This document shows positions 32,921 to 47,285 of a stretch of DNA of 64,000 nt, piece after piece; positions within the stretch are counted from its first letter, which is position 1, and the number at the start of each line of letters is the position of its first letter. Below the pieces are notes generated by a model. It did no database searches. It was not told the DNA's origin and saw only the letters and a program-made list of their open reading frames with translations. The translations under genes were made by a program, and so were the position numbers. Where the stretch lies: the NCBI GenBank assembly GCA_950295325.1, contig OX485805.1:1676501-1740500 (forward strand). Reading direction: 5' to 3'. The stretch comes from Polytrichum commune (lineage: Eukaryota > Streptophyta > Polytrichopsida > Polytrichales > Polytrichaceae).

Positions 32921-33529
32921 CAGGGGCGGAGCCAAAATTTTGACCCAAGGGGGGTTGACCTCGAAATATGGAAATATCCAATGTATATTTTATTTTTAAA
33001 TTTCAATAGGTGGTTGAATTTGATTATTTATTTAGAGATTTGGACTCATCGAGCTGACATCCCCATAAGTTTATTGATAATGTCATTTATATCCAAAGCT
33101 TTGGCAATGGTCTTTTCGATAAAGATGATCATCAGATTGACCATCCAATCATTGCCAATAGACATCACCAATAGTAAGTAGATGCCCGACATTTCTTCAA
33201 TGCACTCGTAGAAAACATTGCGAAAAAGAGCCGCTATCGAGTTCCCATTGCGGTTCTTTTGACCAGTCTGCTCTACAATCACTAAACAATTATAGATTTT
33301 TTTTGGTTTTACCAACTGAAATTTTAGGAATTTGGGGGTTTGTAATATACCGTTGGAAAGGTCTTGAACACACGTTTCCGACGGTGTATTACACATCCCA
33401 AAAAAATTTGCAATCACAAAACAAACAGAAAAAAAAAAAAAAACCATAGTTGTTTTGGCATAGTTTTGTACTACTAATGTCAAGCGGGGCTAAGCCCCCT
33501 CCCCATCCATGCCCCCGGCTTCGCCCCTG
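32921..33529 (-). mobile_element. Deleted hAT element (609 bp) with 8-bp target duplication
   Basis: The termini CAGGGGCGGAGCC (left) and GGCTTCGCCCCTG (right) are inverted repeats with the CAGGGGCG start common among hAT elements. They are flanked by TACCTATG (32913-32920) and CACCTATG (33530-33537), an 8-bp target duplication with one mismatch. The minus-strand frame near 33050-33140 (FIEKTIAKALDINDIINKLM) looks like a piece of a zinc-finger-862-type hAT protein. The rest of the transposase is deleted. Confidence 0.8.
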
Positions 33530-33537
33530 CACCTATG

Positions 33538-34066
33538 TGAAAATATCAGAGTTGAAAGAAAGAACCGAACCCTCCACTTTGTTGGTATAGGTAGATGCCC
33601 TAGACAACTCTCCAAACAAGCTTGCATGATTCTAATGTCTAAGAGCTTACTAGTATTTGAGCCACATTATTCATTGTCAATCCACATTATTTGTGTTGCA
33701 ATAACTAGGTGAAAACTACAAAGGATGTCACATGATACTTAGAGTTTGCACAATAATTCCTTAAGATCGTTCTTATTAACATGACACGTTAACTTTATTC
33801 CCATGCCTCTTTACTCATGCAAATTATCTTGGGTCAAAAAATTACAAAAATTTCCAACTTTTTTTTAATCTTTATAGAAACTACAATAATTTGTAGTAAT
33901 TATATTGATTGGCTATTGCATTTTTATTATTATTGTAGTAATTATTGAGTAATTATTCAAAAAGTGGTGGAATGTTGATATATTAGCACGGGGCAACCTT
34001 ATTGCACATATCAATGTAGATAACCTTTGTAGTTAAGGCTTGTATTTTAGCTCTCAATGTCTAAGT
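33538..34066. other. Gene-free stretch
   Basis: AT-rich sequence without a recognisable gene or element edge. Confidence 0.5.
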
Positions 34067-34481
34067 TGTCACGGTATGCGGCGTCGACGTCCGCACCTTA
34101 TCCGTTGGGTTTCATCCATCTAGATTTGGATGGATGAATCTAGATGTGGAGAGGAAGGCTCCTAAGTGAGGAGCCTCCTCCTTGGCTTGGCATTCTTGCC
34201 AAGTCAAGTCTTGTGAGTTAGTTTGTGGAGAGAGCTTGTGTGAGGTATAGATTGCATGATTTTGCAATAAATCTTGAGTTCTTCTTCCCCTACTTACACT
34301 CTTGGATTCTTCCTTAGTGGAGTGAGAGATGCTTGACTAGTTGTGTGCATTTGGAGAGAAATTAGAGTTCTTATGAGTGTTCTACTCTCTTCCTTTTTTG
34401 TCGAGGTGTGTTGTTTATGTGTGACTTTGCTATGTTTTAGTGTTGTTTGTTAGTGGTGGTTGGTACTCGAGCTGCAGTGAC
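34067..34481 (+). mobile_element. Possible solo LTR (~415 bp)
   Basis: Begins TGTCACGGTATGC and ends CTGCAGTGACA, giving TG...CA termini with a short TGTCAC/GTGACA inverted repeat. An AATAAA lies near 34267, with a TC-rich region downstream, as in plant LTR R-U5 regions. No 5-bp target duplication was found, so this is tentative. Confidence 0.35.
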
Positions 34482-34984
34482 ACACGATCATTATTTACAC
34501 GACAAAGTGATGTATGCACAATTTCTATGAGTTGTCACCAAGTCTTGACTTATGTCAACTTCATTTAAATGGGTTTCAAATCATATGAAGTACATTATCT
34601 TATGCCAAGGATAATTTTAAGAATAGTCATTTGTCACATTGATGATCACCATACTTGATATTTGAGTTATAAACTTCCATTTTAGTCAATTGCGTCAAGA
34701 AGAAGGGAAGCTAGGACATGAGTAGTGATATGTGACATGTGAGCAATGAGTCCAATTTTAAGAAATTTTGCACCGGTTTAGGGTTTACATTGCAAATTTG
34801 GCATGATAATTTACAATGTTTCCAATTTTATATAATAAACACTTATAGTAATCACAAATGGTGGGGGCCTATTACCATGTAAAATTGAAAATACCTTCAG
34901 TCACTTGTTGATTTGTATCATAATAATCCAAAAATTTATTTGTGCAACCACATATGTTTCTAAACATATTGTATCATAAACTAT

Positions 34985-35910
34985 ATGGTGAATACTACAT
35001 TGGCATCAATACTAGCACTCAACAATGTCGGCCAACTCAAGTAGTCACATGACCTCATTGTAGGTGTATGTTGAAGCATGAATGAACTTGTCATGATCAT
35101 AATCCACCTTTCATAAAAAGTTGAACACATTGTCAAGGTGTTTGCAGTACACCCATTTCCCTTCTCAAAACACAAGAGAATGTCTTCGTGAAGTCCGGGC
35201 ATATGCATTGTGGGATGTTACCAAGTGTTACATGATAGGTGACGCCCTCCTTTGAGACAATGTTGATGGTAACTCTAAATCCTAGGTAAGGAATGATAGT
35301 CACTCCCACAACATAGTATCTATTAATGAGTCCAACACTCTCCCATTTGATTGTGTGATTGACCATTGGTGTTGTTCAATTCCGTCAAAGTGCCTTGGAA
35401 AATCTTGAAGTTGGGTGGAAGTTCAGGTTTGGAGGCACATGGAAATGCGACCTGGGGATGGGGAGTGTCGCAATTGTTGAAAGCCTACGACGAGGCAAAA
35501 GTGCCATCCTCTGTTGCAATTGGAGTCCGGCATCTTCAAACGCCAACACCTCCTCCCTTGAGGGATTTGTACCTATTTTCACATGCCAAGTGTGGGTACT
35601 ATAGGCCAAGCCACATCATATTTCTTTTCTTTTTTGCTACTCACACAACATTTGATGTTGTTGAGGTGATACCACAATTCATACTACATATTGTTGGTGG
35701 AGTGGAAATCCTTCTTCAACCCCTTGTATGTTGGTGCAGGGGTGCCATGTTTGTATGTTCCAACTTTCGTATTGCACAAAGTCCATGTATTGGTTTGCAT
35801 TGCCCAATACCTTTTGGCAGAGTTGTATGGCAATCTTGCAATGTGTAGTTGTGTTGACAAGTTGTCCGAATGGTAGGAACACAATACTAAACATTTCAGG
35901 ACTTTGAGGA
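34985..35910 (-). pseudogene. MULE/SWIM transposase remnant (C-terminal half)
   Basis: Minus-strand pieces match exon 2 of the intact transposase in order: LHIARLPYNSAKRYWAMQ and KHGTPAPTYKGLKKDF (35900-35690); WHVKIGTNPSREEVLAFEDA and RRRLSTIATLPIPRSHF (35609-35400); IKWESVGLINRYYVVGVT and QCICPDFTK (35366-35170), the first half of the SWIM finger; then the DKFIHASTYTYNEVM tail near 35050. Frameshifts separate the pieces and the DDE core is absent. 35940-36060 has only ACATGGGAAC-like low-complexity repeats. Confidence 0.85.
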
Positions 35911-35999
35911 GTCCCAAAATGTGAAAAATTTATATTTTGTGCATATGGGAACCTAGGAATATGCTTTTAAAAACATGGGAACCTTTGGAACTGTTTAAA

Positions 36000-37320
36000 G
36001 GAACATGGATATGATTTGAGGGAACATGAGAATGGTATGTGGAAACATGGGAACAATGTATGGGAATGTGTGAAGTTGTTGATTTATAGATATGAGAATA
36101 TGAAAGTGTCGTAACACTTGCACCATGTTGGCCTCCACAACATACACCATATCCACCTCTTACTAGTCTTACATACAAAATTGACAATATTAAATTGAAG
36201 TTTACACGACACTACAAAATAGATAAGTCACCAAAATGGTGACATATATTTGACAAGTGTGAAACACACATAATACCAACATGTATGTTGCTCGACATCA
36301 AGCCTTTCGTTAGGGTCGTATATACACCACACCAATATAATTTGTTAGAGGATGCATGTAAATCATTTAGAAAATAAATAAATAAATCCTCATAACCCTG
36401 AGATGGCATGGTCTCCATGGGTGCCAACAACGGCAGTGTAGGAAGGTGAGAAGCGCAAACATGGTTCTAAATTGGTTGTCATTCCAATACATGAGAAACA
36501 TGAGTCCATGTTGCCTTTGGAAAGGCTATTCTCTTACCTTCCAAAGTATATGCTTCCAATTTGATTGCCCCTCTTGTCTCTTAGCAACATTCACAACTAG
36601 AAGCACAAAATGATAGTGGAGGAACTAGGGTTGTTTCTTCATCTTCTTGAGGTTTACAACATGTTTATGTTGTGGGGAAGAATACATCAATCACAAAAAT
36701 TGAATATTGATGTTTATATGCACTCTATTATGGTTTATATCTTGGAGTTCTTGAAAAATGTGAAATAGGTGCCTTCACCGAATTTCATTGCAATTGTTTA
36801 ATACAATACATTTGATGATGCAATATGATATTATGGGTGATGATTAATTGTAGATATCTTCAAGTGGTTGTAAATTTTATCCTATAGTTCCAAACTTGTT
36901 GGAAAGGCTACATGTTCCCATGTATCTTCACCTTCCCACACCATTCAAAGTGGAATGCACACTCGGCTAATCACATTGAGGCCATGTTTGAATTCACTAA
37001 TGCTTGCCTTCATGAGGATACTTGCATTATTGTATTCTTTCCCCAAGTTAGGTAGGATGTAATGATTTATAGTCACCAAAAATTCCCCACCCTTCGATTT
37101 CGTCCTAGCCCGAGTGGAAAAGTTATAATGACACGTAGAAAATCCTCCCTTAGTAATTCAATGTATGATTCCAATATACCCTTGGAATATACACAACTTG
37201 ATTAATCCCACACTATGTCATCTTGAACCCTAAACCCATTCAAAAGTTACACACACCCCTTCCTACCTAATGAATCCAACACTTTAAGTCTAAGCATCAT
37301 AAGTCAAAAACTATAAGAAT
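36000..37320. other. Element interior without recognisable coding
   Basis: Between the two gene remnants of the second MULE I see no match to the missing transposase core or the ParB-like exon. They are deleted or mutated beyond recognition by eye. Confidence 0.45.
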
Positions 37321-37329
37321 GTGTCACTA

Positions 37330-37780
37330 TTTTTTTGGAAGTTTGGACATAGTCTCGGTTTTTTGGCTCTCAAAAATTCATATGAAGTCCAAAAAATGAG
37401 TTCTTGGTATCCATGGATAGGTAATGAAGTCCTCTACATGAATATGCAATAATATTTCTATTTCCACAAAGTATATGGTCGCAATTCTACGCTGTTCCCT
37501 TTGAATCTGCACTTTTTCACTAGTTTTTTTAAGTTTGGACATAGTCTCGGTTTTTTGGCTCTCAAAAATTTATATGAAGTCCAAAAAATAAGTTCTTGGT
37601 ATCCATGGATAGGTAATAAAGTCCTTTACATGAATATGCAATAATATTTTTACTGCCAAAAAATATATGGTCGCAATTCTACGCTGTTCCATTTGAATCT
37701 GCACTTTTTCACTAGTTTTGGAAGTTTGGACATAGTCTCGGTTTTTTGGCTCCCAAAAATTCATATGAAGTCCAACAAAA
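37330..37780 (+). repeat. ~191-bp tandem repeat (2.3 copies)
   Basis: GTTTGGACATAGTCTCGG recurs at 37341, 37533 and 37724 (spacing 192 and 191 bp), with the whole unit conserved. Each full unit contains a 12-bp palindrome TATCCATGGATA. It lies 5' of the methyltransferase-like remnant, the same relative place as the palindrome arrays of the other two copies. Confidence 0.85.
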
Positions 37781-37859
37781 CTAAATACTCCAATAAGAGA
37801 CTTTGCACATCCGCATAAGTATAAGGCTAATCAATGTAAATATAAGTATTCAAACAAAG

Positions 37860-38390
37860 TCATAAATTGAACTTTAAATCATTCACGCCCAACTATTACT
37901 AACAAGAGGTCAAGCCCTCTTCAAGGCCAACTAGCCTTGGCTCCTATCCTTACACCCATGCACACACACGTCTTTCTATCTTACTTCCCACGCACCCACA
38001 CTTATAACACGTGGGGTGCCAAGGAGCACGAAGGAAAGAGAGGAGGAGTGAGGGAAGAACGAGGCCTTAAATAGTGAGTTCGAGGAGGTGAGCATCCTCA
38101 AGGCTCACGATAAGCCTTCGAAATCTCCTCCTACTTTGTAGGTTCTCATCTTATCTCCTAAGCCTTCCTCCCTCAAACGATCAACAAGGATCCTAATTCA
38201 AATATTTAACTAACCTTGGTTTTCTACCTACCACACTTTCCACCAAGGTCATGTCCTCACACTACTAAACTTAGTCAATCCACTCCACACAAGCCTAATG
38301 CTAAAACTTAGCTTTCTTCAAGCTTCACTCTTTTTATATTTTTGTGAATAGTTATAAATCATAAAAACATCACTTGTAACGTTTTACAAG
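37860..38390. other. Gene-free stretch inside the second MULE
   Basis: Low-complexity, partly purine-rich sequence; no gene recognised. Confidence 0.45.
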
Positions 38391-38399
38391 TGTTAATAA

Positions 38400-39060
38400 C
38401 ACATGTGGGCATCATTTTGGGGTCACACTTATGCAAAAACTTATGATTTTGTTATTGCAACGGATTGGCGGGGCATCAGTGAATTGCTAATATGTTCTGA
38501 AGTTGACGAGACTCTTATGGTACCTAATACATTACTCCTTATTGAATATGTATTGTGTGTTCAATTCAAAAAATTGTTGATACATTCTAACTAGATCTAT
38601 GATTTTGTAGACTTGAAGATTTTTCATATTGGTTTTCATTCATAAGGTGAGATCATTGACTCATTATGCATTTTGAGAGTGTAAGGGTGTGCTAGATGTG
38701 GATGTGGGAGACACCAACCTATTTTTTATTCTAAACAATTCTCGTATTTAGATCATGAACAAAGGGGTCCCTTAGAAAAGAAGTAAAGAGAAAAAAACTT
38801 GAACTTGTTGCAAGTTTTTATTGAGGCATTAACTAAACCCATAGATGTGGTGTTTGATGCCTATGCATCCATATGTGCTTATATATCTCAATGCCAATCA
38901 TTCGAATTTTATTACTCATTGTCTATGTTTTTAATGTTTAATGATTGATGTCTATATTTTGTCTAGGTGCTTCTATTAATGCATGTAAAACAACCATATT
39001 CAATGTCATTTTGTCTCCATTATATGCGGAGACACCTCTCCTAACATAGGGAAGTGTACA
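38400..39060 (+). pseudogene. Methyltransferase-like remnant of the second MULE
   Basis: The frame from 38403 gives HTYAKTYDFVIATDWRGISE, then LLIC, matching AASYGFALTKDWWTINEL of the outer copy. Near 38795-38880 a frame gives LQVFIEALTKPIDVVFDAYA, the motif I region. After an intron-like gap, 38967-39050 gives GASINACKTTIFNVILSPLY. The break within motif I falls at the same point as in the outer copy, where the inner copy has none. The ParB-like part was not found. Confidence 0.75.
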
Positions 39061-39829
39061 TCCCTACATCTCCTACAAATGAAGACAAACATGTTTGAAA
39101 GGTTGCTAAGCATTCTCGCATTATTAAGTAAATCTCTACATATCATTAGATATATGTATTTTGTTGTATTCCATGTGGGTACAGTTTCAAGTATCTTGTA
39201 ATTCTATTTCGTGTGAACATAATCATGAGCCAACTGCAATTACCTCCCAACTTGATGTTGTTTCTTCCACATAAAGAGAATGTGGCACATGTTATGGCAA
39301 CTACCTTGACATTGGTCGCTCATTGAAGAACCCGACAGTTGGTTTGGTTGGCATATGTAGATGGTGAGACAGAAGAGGGTAATGAAGAGGATAGTGAGAA
39401 TGAATAGCACCATAGTTAGTCTTAGACAATATAAGTGGATTTGTGTGGGTTGGATTTCATGTTATGCCTTGCTTTGAATAAACCACAATTAATTGACTTG
39501 GTTTTGTGTGCCAATATCATGTTCCCCCACCATCATTTAATCGGATATAAATGTGTTGGAATTATTATTTTATCTCATTGTGTAACACTTTATTGATCAC
39601 GACCATAGAATCTAAAGTGCATATGAATTTGATTGGTGAATAAAATAAGTATAACCCTTATACATATATGTGTACATAGTCCATCTTGTCATGGCCAATA
39701 ATCTATGGTTATAGGAAATATGTGACCCTAATAACATTTGATTTTTTTCCATCACCATTCATATGTTACCACTCACTACTCACTACTTACTACTCATATG
39801 ATAGCATTCCCCATGTCAAGAAGGCTCGG

Positions 39830-40819
39830 GGGGGGGGGGTAGTCATTGGTTGGAGTAGCAATATACGTGCGAACAAATGATAGGGTATTTTAAAAACATG
39901 GGGGCTAAAAATTATAAATGGACTTAAGAGTAATATAGGGCATCAAAAATGGCAGTGGACATCTTTAAAGTACTATAGGGTATGGAATAATAGGTAATTT
40001 GGAATTATAAGTAATGCAAGCCATTTTTCTATTAACCCAAAGTAGAAATTTACATAATGATAGCATGTGAAAAAAAGAAGAGAATTGAAAGTAATACCCC
40101 CCTATAAAATAATGGTTGTTCGCACCTATATCCTTAACTTTTTAACACACTGCCCCCCCCCCCCCCGAGCAAGAAGGATGAGCCTTTCAAAATTAACTCA
40201 CCCTTCAAGTGCACTTTTCAAACCAAGTGATTAAATGCACTTTATGAATGAGTTAGTTTTATATCATGTGAATTTTGACATAATTAGTTAAATGTGAAAG
40301 TATGTAATTTCAAAAATATACTTTTGGCACTTCAAATTAACATAAATGTGTTTATTGTAGTCTGTGTGTGGAGAGGTTAGGGGTTTAAACTTAACATCAA
40401 CAAGACATTGTGATGATGAGATTGGACCATGTGCTCACAAAACATACAAACCATGCTAAGTTCAATACTTAACACGATCGACATGATCCCTTGAAAACAA
40501 TTAATTCTTATATTAACCTTTTTGTAGCTATTGCATTTTTGAACTCCCATTCTAAAGTTGAAATGATAATCTTCTTGATTTGCAACTACTTACCTAATAA
40601 AGTAGTTCGCCAATTGAGCACATAGCCTCCAATACCAAATTTTAACGTCTTTGGTATTAAGAGCGCATAACCTACGAAGGGGCTACCAAACATCACTTTG
40701 TAGCTACCCAACCTTGCAAGTAGGTGCCGAACCTCATTTATTAGGTACATATTGCCCAACAAACCCCACAAACAATTCATTACCGGTTACCTCGCCACTA
40801 GATACCAAACCTCATTACT
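39830..40819. other. Gene-free stretch with poly-G and poly-C runs
   Basis: Homopolymer runs of about 10 G (39829) and about 16 C (40144). A weak copy of the 820-1200 repeat lies near 40420-40490. No gene seen. Confidence 0.5.
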
Positions 40820-41045
40820 TAACCAATTATCCCAATTAGCGTGTGTTGCTATTTGGAGTTACGTAGTGCAATAACATCTTACTCGGGAGTTCAATTTTTA
40901 CTAACAAAAGTTCAAGAGGTTGTTCAAACATTATAGAACATGAACGACCTTACTTGGTAAATTTTCACATTTTCATCAAATAGTTATATCATTGCATAGC
41001 TCCAAATAATAACACACACTAATTGGGATAATCGATGTAGCTACC
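40820..41045. repeat. Small foldback (MITE-like) element
   Basis: TTATCCCAATTAGCGTGTG (about 40828) and ATTTGGAGTTACGTAGTGCA face CACACACTAATTGGGATAA and TGCATAGCTCCAAAT near 40985-41035. The arms are ~45 bp, the whole ~220 bp. A single-arm copy (ACCATTTGGAGTTACGTATT) lies near 41260. Confidence 0.75.
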
Positions 41046-41577
41046 AAACCACAAATGACATTGAATTATCAACACATATCAAAAAAAAATTAAATTATTA
41101 AAAAATTAAATTAAATAATATAATTTGTCAACCAAATTGTCCGGAATGAACGTTGTTGAAAGTCTCGACTCAAGCTCAGTTTGTGTCATTTGTGGCTATC
41201 ATGAAAATACGTGGTTTTTACTAGCGAGCAACACTGAATTGTCCTCTTAGTGTGGGTTACCATTTGGAGTTACGTATTGCTATAACATTTTACTAAGTAT
41301 CATTTTCAGTTGATTGAGGGTAGAGTGCGAGGCAGACAGTACCAATAACTTGACACGGTAAGTTAGGCTATCAAGAACGTCAGGTGTTGAGGAACAGAAA
41401 ATCACTGACTTTTACCAAAATATTTTAGAGTTGATTTCTGTCTGTCACATCTGACAGCCTGATTTGACAGATTTCCTTGGAATTGGTGAAGAATGGGGGA
41501 ACTTCGAAGAATCCCACCTCATTGAACCTCGAGAAATTTACAACTAATATAGGACAAAATTGTGAAGATTAAGGTAT

Positions 41578-44669
<3,092 letters not shown>

Positions 44670-44997
44670 CTAGCTACTTGGCATCCACTCGCTCACGAAA
44701 TCAAACCTACCAAACCAACCCACCAGCTTCAAACATCATCAAATTCCACTTGGTGCCAAATATTACAACAGTGCAGGATAGATACTCCTTCTAGCTGCTT
44801 GGTTACGCTTGCAAATTAATTCTGCAACCTGGGCAGCGACCAGATCATCGTCGGCTCCTGGACGAGCTTGGGGATGGTCGGCATGAGTATAAACTAGAGG
44901 TGGAATCGGCGGGTCAAGGACTTGTCAAGGTCACGTGGGGAAGGACAGGACGAGAACTTTTGGGAATTGAGTTAGCCCGGTAACCAATCACGCCTTA

Positions 44998-45906
44998 GGT
45001 GCGTTTCCATGTAGTTCGCTCGCCCACCAGATTCTAGTGGGAATTTGGACAAACTCGTTCAAATGTAAGGTCGAGGGATTCATAGTCGACCAGGTCCATT
45101 TAACTGCTCATATGGGGGGTACACTGGCTAGCCAGCTGGGGTTCTTTGGGACTTTGTCCCATTTGCCCTAGATGGGCAATTCCAACTGGGGGGAGGGTGC
45201 ACCAGCTGGGCTAGTTGGGCACCGGCTAGACCTCTTGGTGTGGTTGGCATATCACTAGGGTCATGTAGTGCCGATGTGGATGAGATCTATAATTTTCAGA
45301 CGAACAAAGTTAAGGTTTAAGTTGTGTGGTGGCGGCTTGTGATTGATTCCTTTCATAAGAGTTTAGGCAACAGTCATAGCCAAGAATTAGCATTCGGATG
45401 AGCGGTTGTGGGTTAACCTATAGATCAACTTTGTGTTACCCTCAACTTTACTACTTTGAAATTTGTAGCAATTTCCATATTCATGAAATAAATTAAAATT
45501 GCATTCTCCTTAGAGATGGTTCTCTTTGCAAGAAAAATAATTTCTTGCTATTACTCCTCCTAAACATATGCAAATACAATTATTTATCAGTTATAGATGC
45601 CTCAAGTTTAGATGGTATCTAGTGGGGTAAGGTTCGTATGTGCCAACTAGCTACTCTTATCTTCTCAAATCTAGGCCTACCTACTAACCTCCTTCAATCC
45701 TCCTTTAGTGACCAACACATGTAGGTTTAAAAGTGCTTAGTGGGGCGCATGAAAGTCTAGCGGCTCATGTCCACAACCCTCCACATTCTAGTAGGCCACT
45801 AGAATGTGGTTGGTTGATGGCTTGTGCTTTTTATCTAAATGAGAACACCTTCAACACACTATTATCTAGAATTTAGTGGGCGACTAGCCTACATGGAAAC
45901 TCACCC
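44998..45906. mobile_element. Harbinger-type MITE (909 bp)
   Basis: Terminal inverted repeats GGTGCGTTTCCATGTAG (left) and CTACATGGAAACTCACCC (right) are flanked by TTA on both sides (44995-44997 and 45907-45909). TWA target sites define PIF/Harbinger-type elements. No transposase is visible inside. It sits ~380 bp upstream of the peroxidase start codon. Its right end has a relative at 5936-6106. Confidence 0.75.
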
Positions 45907-45909
45907 TTA

Positions 45910-47285
45910 CGCTACTTTACTAAAGGGCCAACCACACACAAAACAAAACAAAAACCAACCTCAATGTTATCATCGACATGAATAAGAAATGGAAGAAAAA
46001 GGAATGTCAGTGTCTTTTACCTCGACATGCGATGTCCGTTCACCGCCTCCCTCTCATGTCCACATGAGCATGGGAGTGGGGGCGGCTTAGTGCCCATCTT
46101 CATGGGTGGATTGTGTGGGTATTGTTAGGGTTATGTGTTGTACATTAGTTTTGGGTTTTAGTGTTAGTAAGTTTGTTTAGTCAAGTGGGACCATGGCTTG
46201 TTTCTTTTTAATTTCCTTTTGTATAGGATTATGTGTGTTAGGTAACTTAAAGCAATTTGTGAGAAGGATTCCATTAGTTCATGGATTTTGGAGTTGGAGA
46301 TTAGTAGGTCTTAGAGGAGTTTAACAATTGTTGTATGTATAGTGCCCCTTATTCCTACCATGATTATAATGGGTGGTAGTACTATCCACCCTAGTTGGGA
46401 CAGGGGTGGGTGGAGAATGCGTATTTATCAAGGTTTGGGTTGGTGGCTTCTGCGGGGAATCTATCATTATAGTAAGTGAAATTCAAATATTTGCACTTTG
46501 AGGTTTGGGATGGGTGTGAAGGCTGGTTAATCTATAGGTGGGACTCCTAAGATGCATGATATATCATGTCTAAGTCGAGATAAACATTTTCATCTTGGTA
46601 GATAGCATGTGCGTGGGAGTAGCCACGAGGGTATGTGTTAGGCCTATCTCCAAGAGGTGGTTTTTAAAAATAGTCCAAGCGACCATGAAACATGATCCAT
46701 TCGATGCCATGTAAGAATCCATGTAAACTCTACATCCATCTTGCATTCACATACTCCATTGGTCCCTCAAGCATAGTGTGAAGTGAACTTGGACCGGCTC
46801 CGCCTTTTCCACCAATGAGAGTGCTCGAAGTGTTTTGGTCACGGGCTCTCAGTCTCGTGTGTGAAGTGGCCCTTAGTAGCCTTCCCCACATATTCCTTGG
46901 TGGCCTATAAGTTATAAGGTGGCATGGCCATGGACCCATCGAAGGCGGCTTCACCAATGCTGCCAGCTAGACTACCTCCCTGGCTTGGAGCTTCCTATCT
47001 GTTGAAGAACTCCCACTTGCGATAATTTGTTACTTGGGTTGATGCATGCACATGTGCTAATAATTCTTTGCATTGTGCTATCCATATTCAATGTTGAACC
47101 AATGTGCGAGAGGATCCCAAGATAGTAACGCCATCACAAATCTCAAGTTGTTTCAAACCACAAAATATCTTGTGTGGGCTTAATAATATTATATATATAT
47201 TTACATGATAGGGTGTAGTACGTTCCTTTCAATGGGAGAGAGAAGGGAGGGAGGGAGCGCACAACCATGTATAATACTAAAATAA
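45910..47285. other. Gene-free stretch
   Basis: No ORF with recognisable similarity. Small ORFs on the minus strand (46730-46957) lack splice or domain support. Confidence 0.55.

Larger units (their letters stand above)
34703..39814. mobile_element. Second, decayed MULE of the same family (5.1 kb)
   Basis: Flanked by GTCAAGAAG on both sides (34694-34702 and 39815-39823), a 9-bp target duplication. The left end AAGGGAAGCTAGGACATGAG and the inverted right end ATGGGGAATGCTATCATATG, then GAGTAGTAAGTAGTGAGTAG, match the inner element's termini. Inside, minus-strand transposase remnants (34985-35910) and plus-strand methyltransferase-like remnants (38400-39060) keep the same divergent arrangement as the inner element. 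Large parts of both genes are deleted or mutated. Not autonomous. Confidence 0.85.

Noticed and set aside
46730-46957. Minus-strand 75-aa ORF
   Set aside because: No recognisable similarity, no splice structure and no repeat of it elsewhere in the window.
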